Positions 63,969-64,000 of a stretch of 64,000 nucleotides of DNA are shown piece after piece. This stretch comes from Bacteroidota bacterium (GTDB taxonomy: Bacteria; Bacteroidota; Bacteroidia; Bacteroidales; Paludibacteraceae), in assembly GCA_021779195.1 (NCBI GenBank), contig JAJYBB010000013.1, forward strand, positions 1-64,000, in the 5' to 3' direction. The position numbers were made by a program, and so were the translations under genes. The first letter of the stretch is position 1. The number at the start of each line of letters is the position of its first letter. The notes under the pieces are model-generated. The model did not search any database, was not told the DNA's origin, and worked only from the letters and a program-made list of their open reading frames with translations.

Positions 63969-64000
63969 AAAATTGGTATGAAAAGCATTGCTTTTGCGAA

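Noticed and set aside
1-64000. Search for CRISPR arrays, insertion sequences, prophage, rRNA and integrase genes
   Set aside because: No regularly spaced repeats, transposase, phage structural or integrase proteins, or rRNA sequence were found by reading both strands.

Overview
The window looks like chromosome of a member of the Bacteroidota, probably order Bacteroidales and perhaps Paludibacter-like. The order-level placement is inference. The evidence is low GC content, many -7 elements of the form TAnnTTTG upstream of starts, near-absence of Shine-Dalgarno sites, T9SS-type C-terminal sorting domains, TonB-dependent receptors, a DUF4249 lipoprotein, and a one-protein hybrid two-component sensor/regulator. 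I see no prophage, insertion sequence, integrase, CRISPR array or rRNA. Much of the window is ordinary housekeeping gene content.

Layout. 0.3-7.4 kb: ribF and a HAD phosphatase, a CAU tRNA, tRNA-Arg(ACG), pheS, a DUF2461 gene, a YhcH-family gene and a eukaryotic-type glycogen branching enzyme. 7.4-10.1 kb: a TonB-dependent receptor behind a TPP riboswitch, hence a probable thiamin receptor. 10.4-12 kb: class I fumarase. 12.3-13.6 kb: a small operon of a DUF134 regulator and two NifX/NifB-type cofactor-binding proteins. 13.8-27.9 kb: an accessory block of five large secreted proteins. They are a toroid-fold lyase-like protein, an SUMF1-like protein, a tandemly duplicated binding protein, a BNR-propeller (BNR_4) protein and a GH105 unsaturated-uronyl hydrolase. 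27.9-31.4 kb: a DUF4249/TonB receptor pair. 31.5-36.5 kb: a leftward run of udk, an exonuclease, an MltF-like lytic transglycosylase, serB and an NAD-binding protein. 36.9-43 kb: a GH20 hexosaminidase, comM, a PagL-like barrel protein and a TauE/SafE transporter. 43.1-53.5 kb: a very large alpha-2-macroglobulin and an orphan hybrid two-component regulator. 53.7-56.6 kb: plsC, an EamA transporter, a PfkB kinase and tRNA-Asn. 57-63.8 kb: an outer-membrane protein, then a six-gene operon of TetR regulator, outer-membrane porin-like protein, ABC ATPase, two FtsX/MacB-like permeases and a LolA-like carrier.

Two blocks deserve most attention. The first is the 14-kb secreted glycan block. It has no SusC/SusD pair. 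Three of its proteins share an N-terminal two-domain module, present four times in all, that I cannot assign to a named family. The combination of lyase-like domains with GH105 suggests depolymerisation of a uronic-acid polysaccharide. The second is the TetR-controlled ABC/LolA/porin operon. It looks like a private, regulated envelope trafficking line rather than the housekeeping Lol system, and it has a heptanucleotide repeat directly before the porin start codon.
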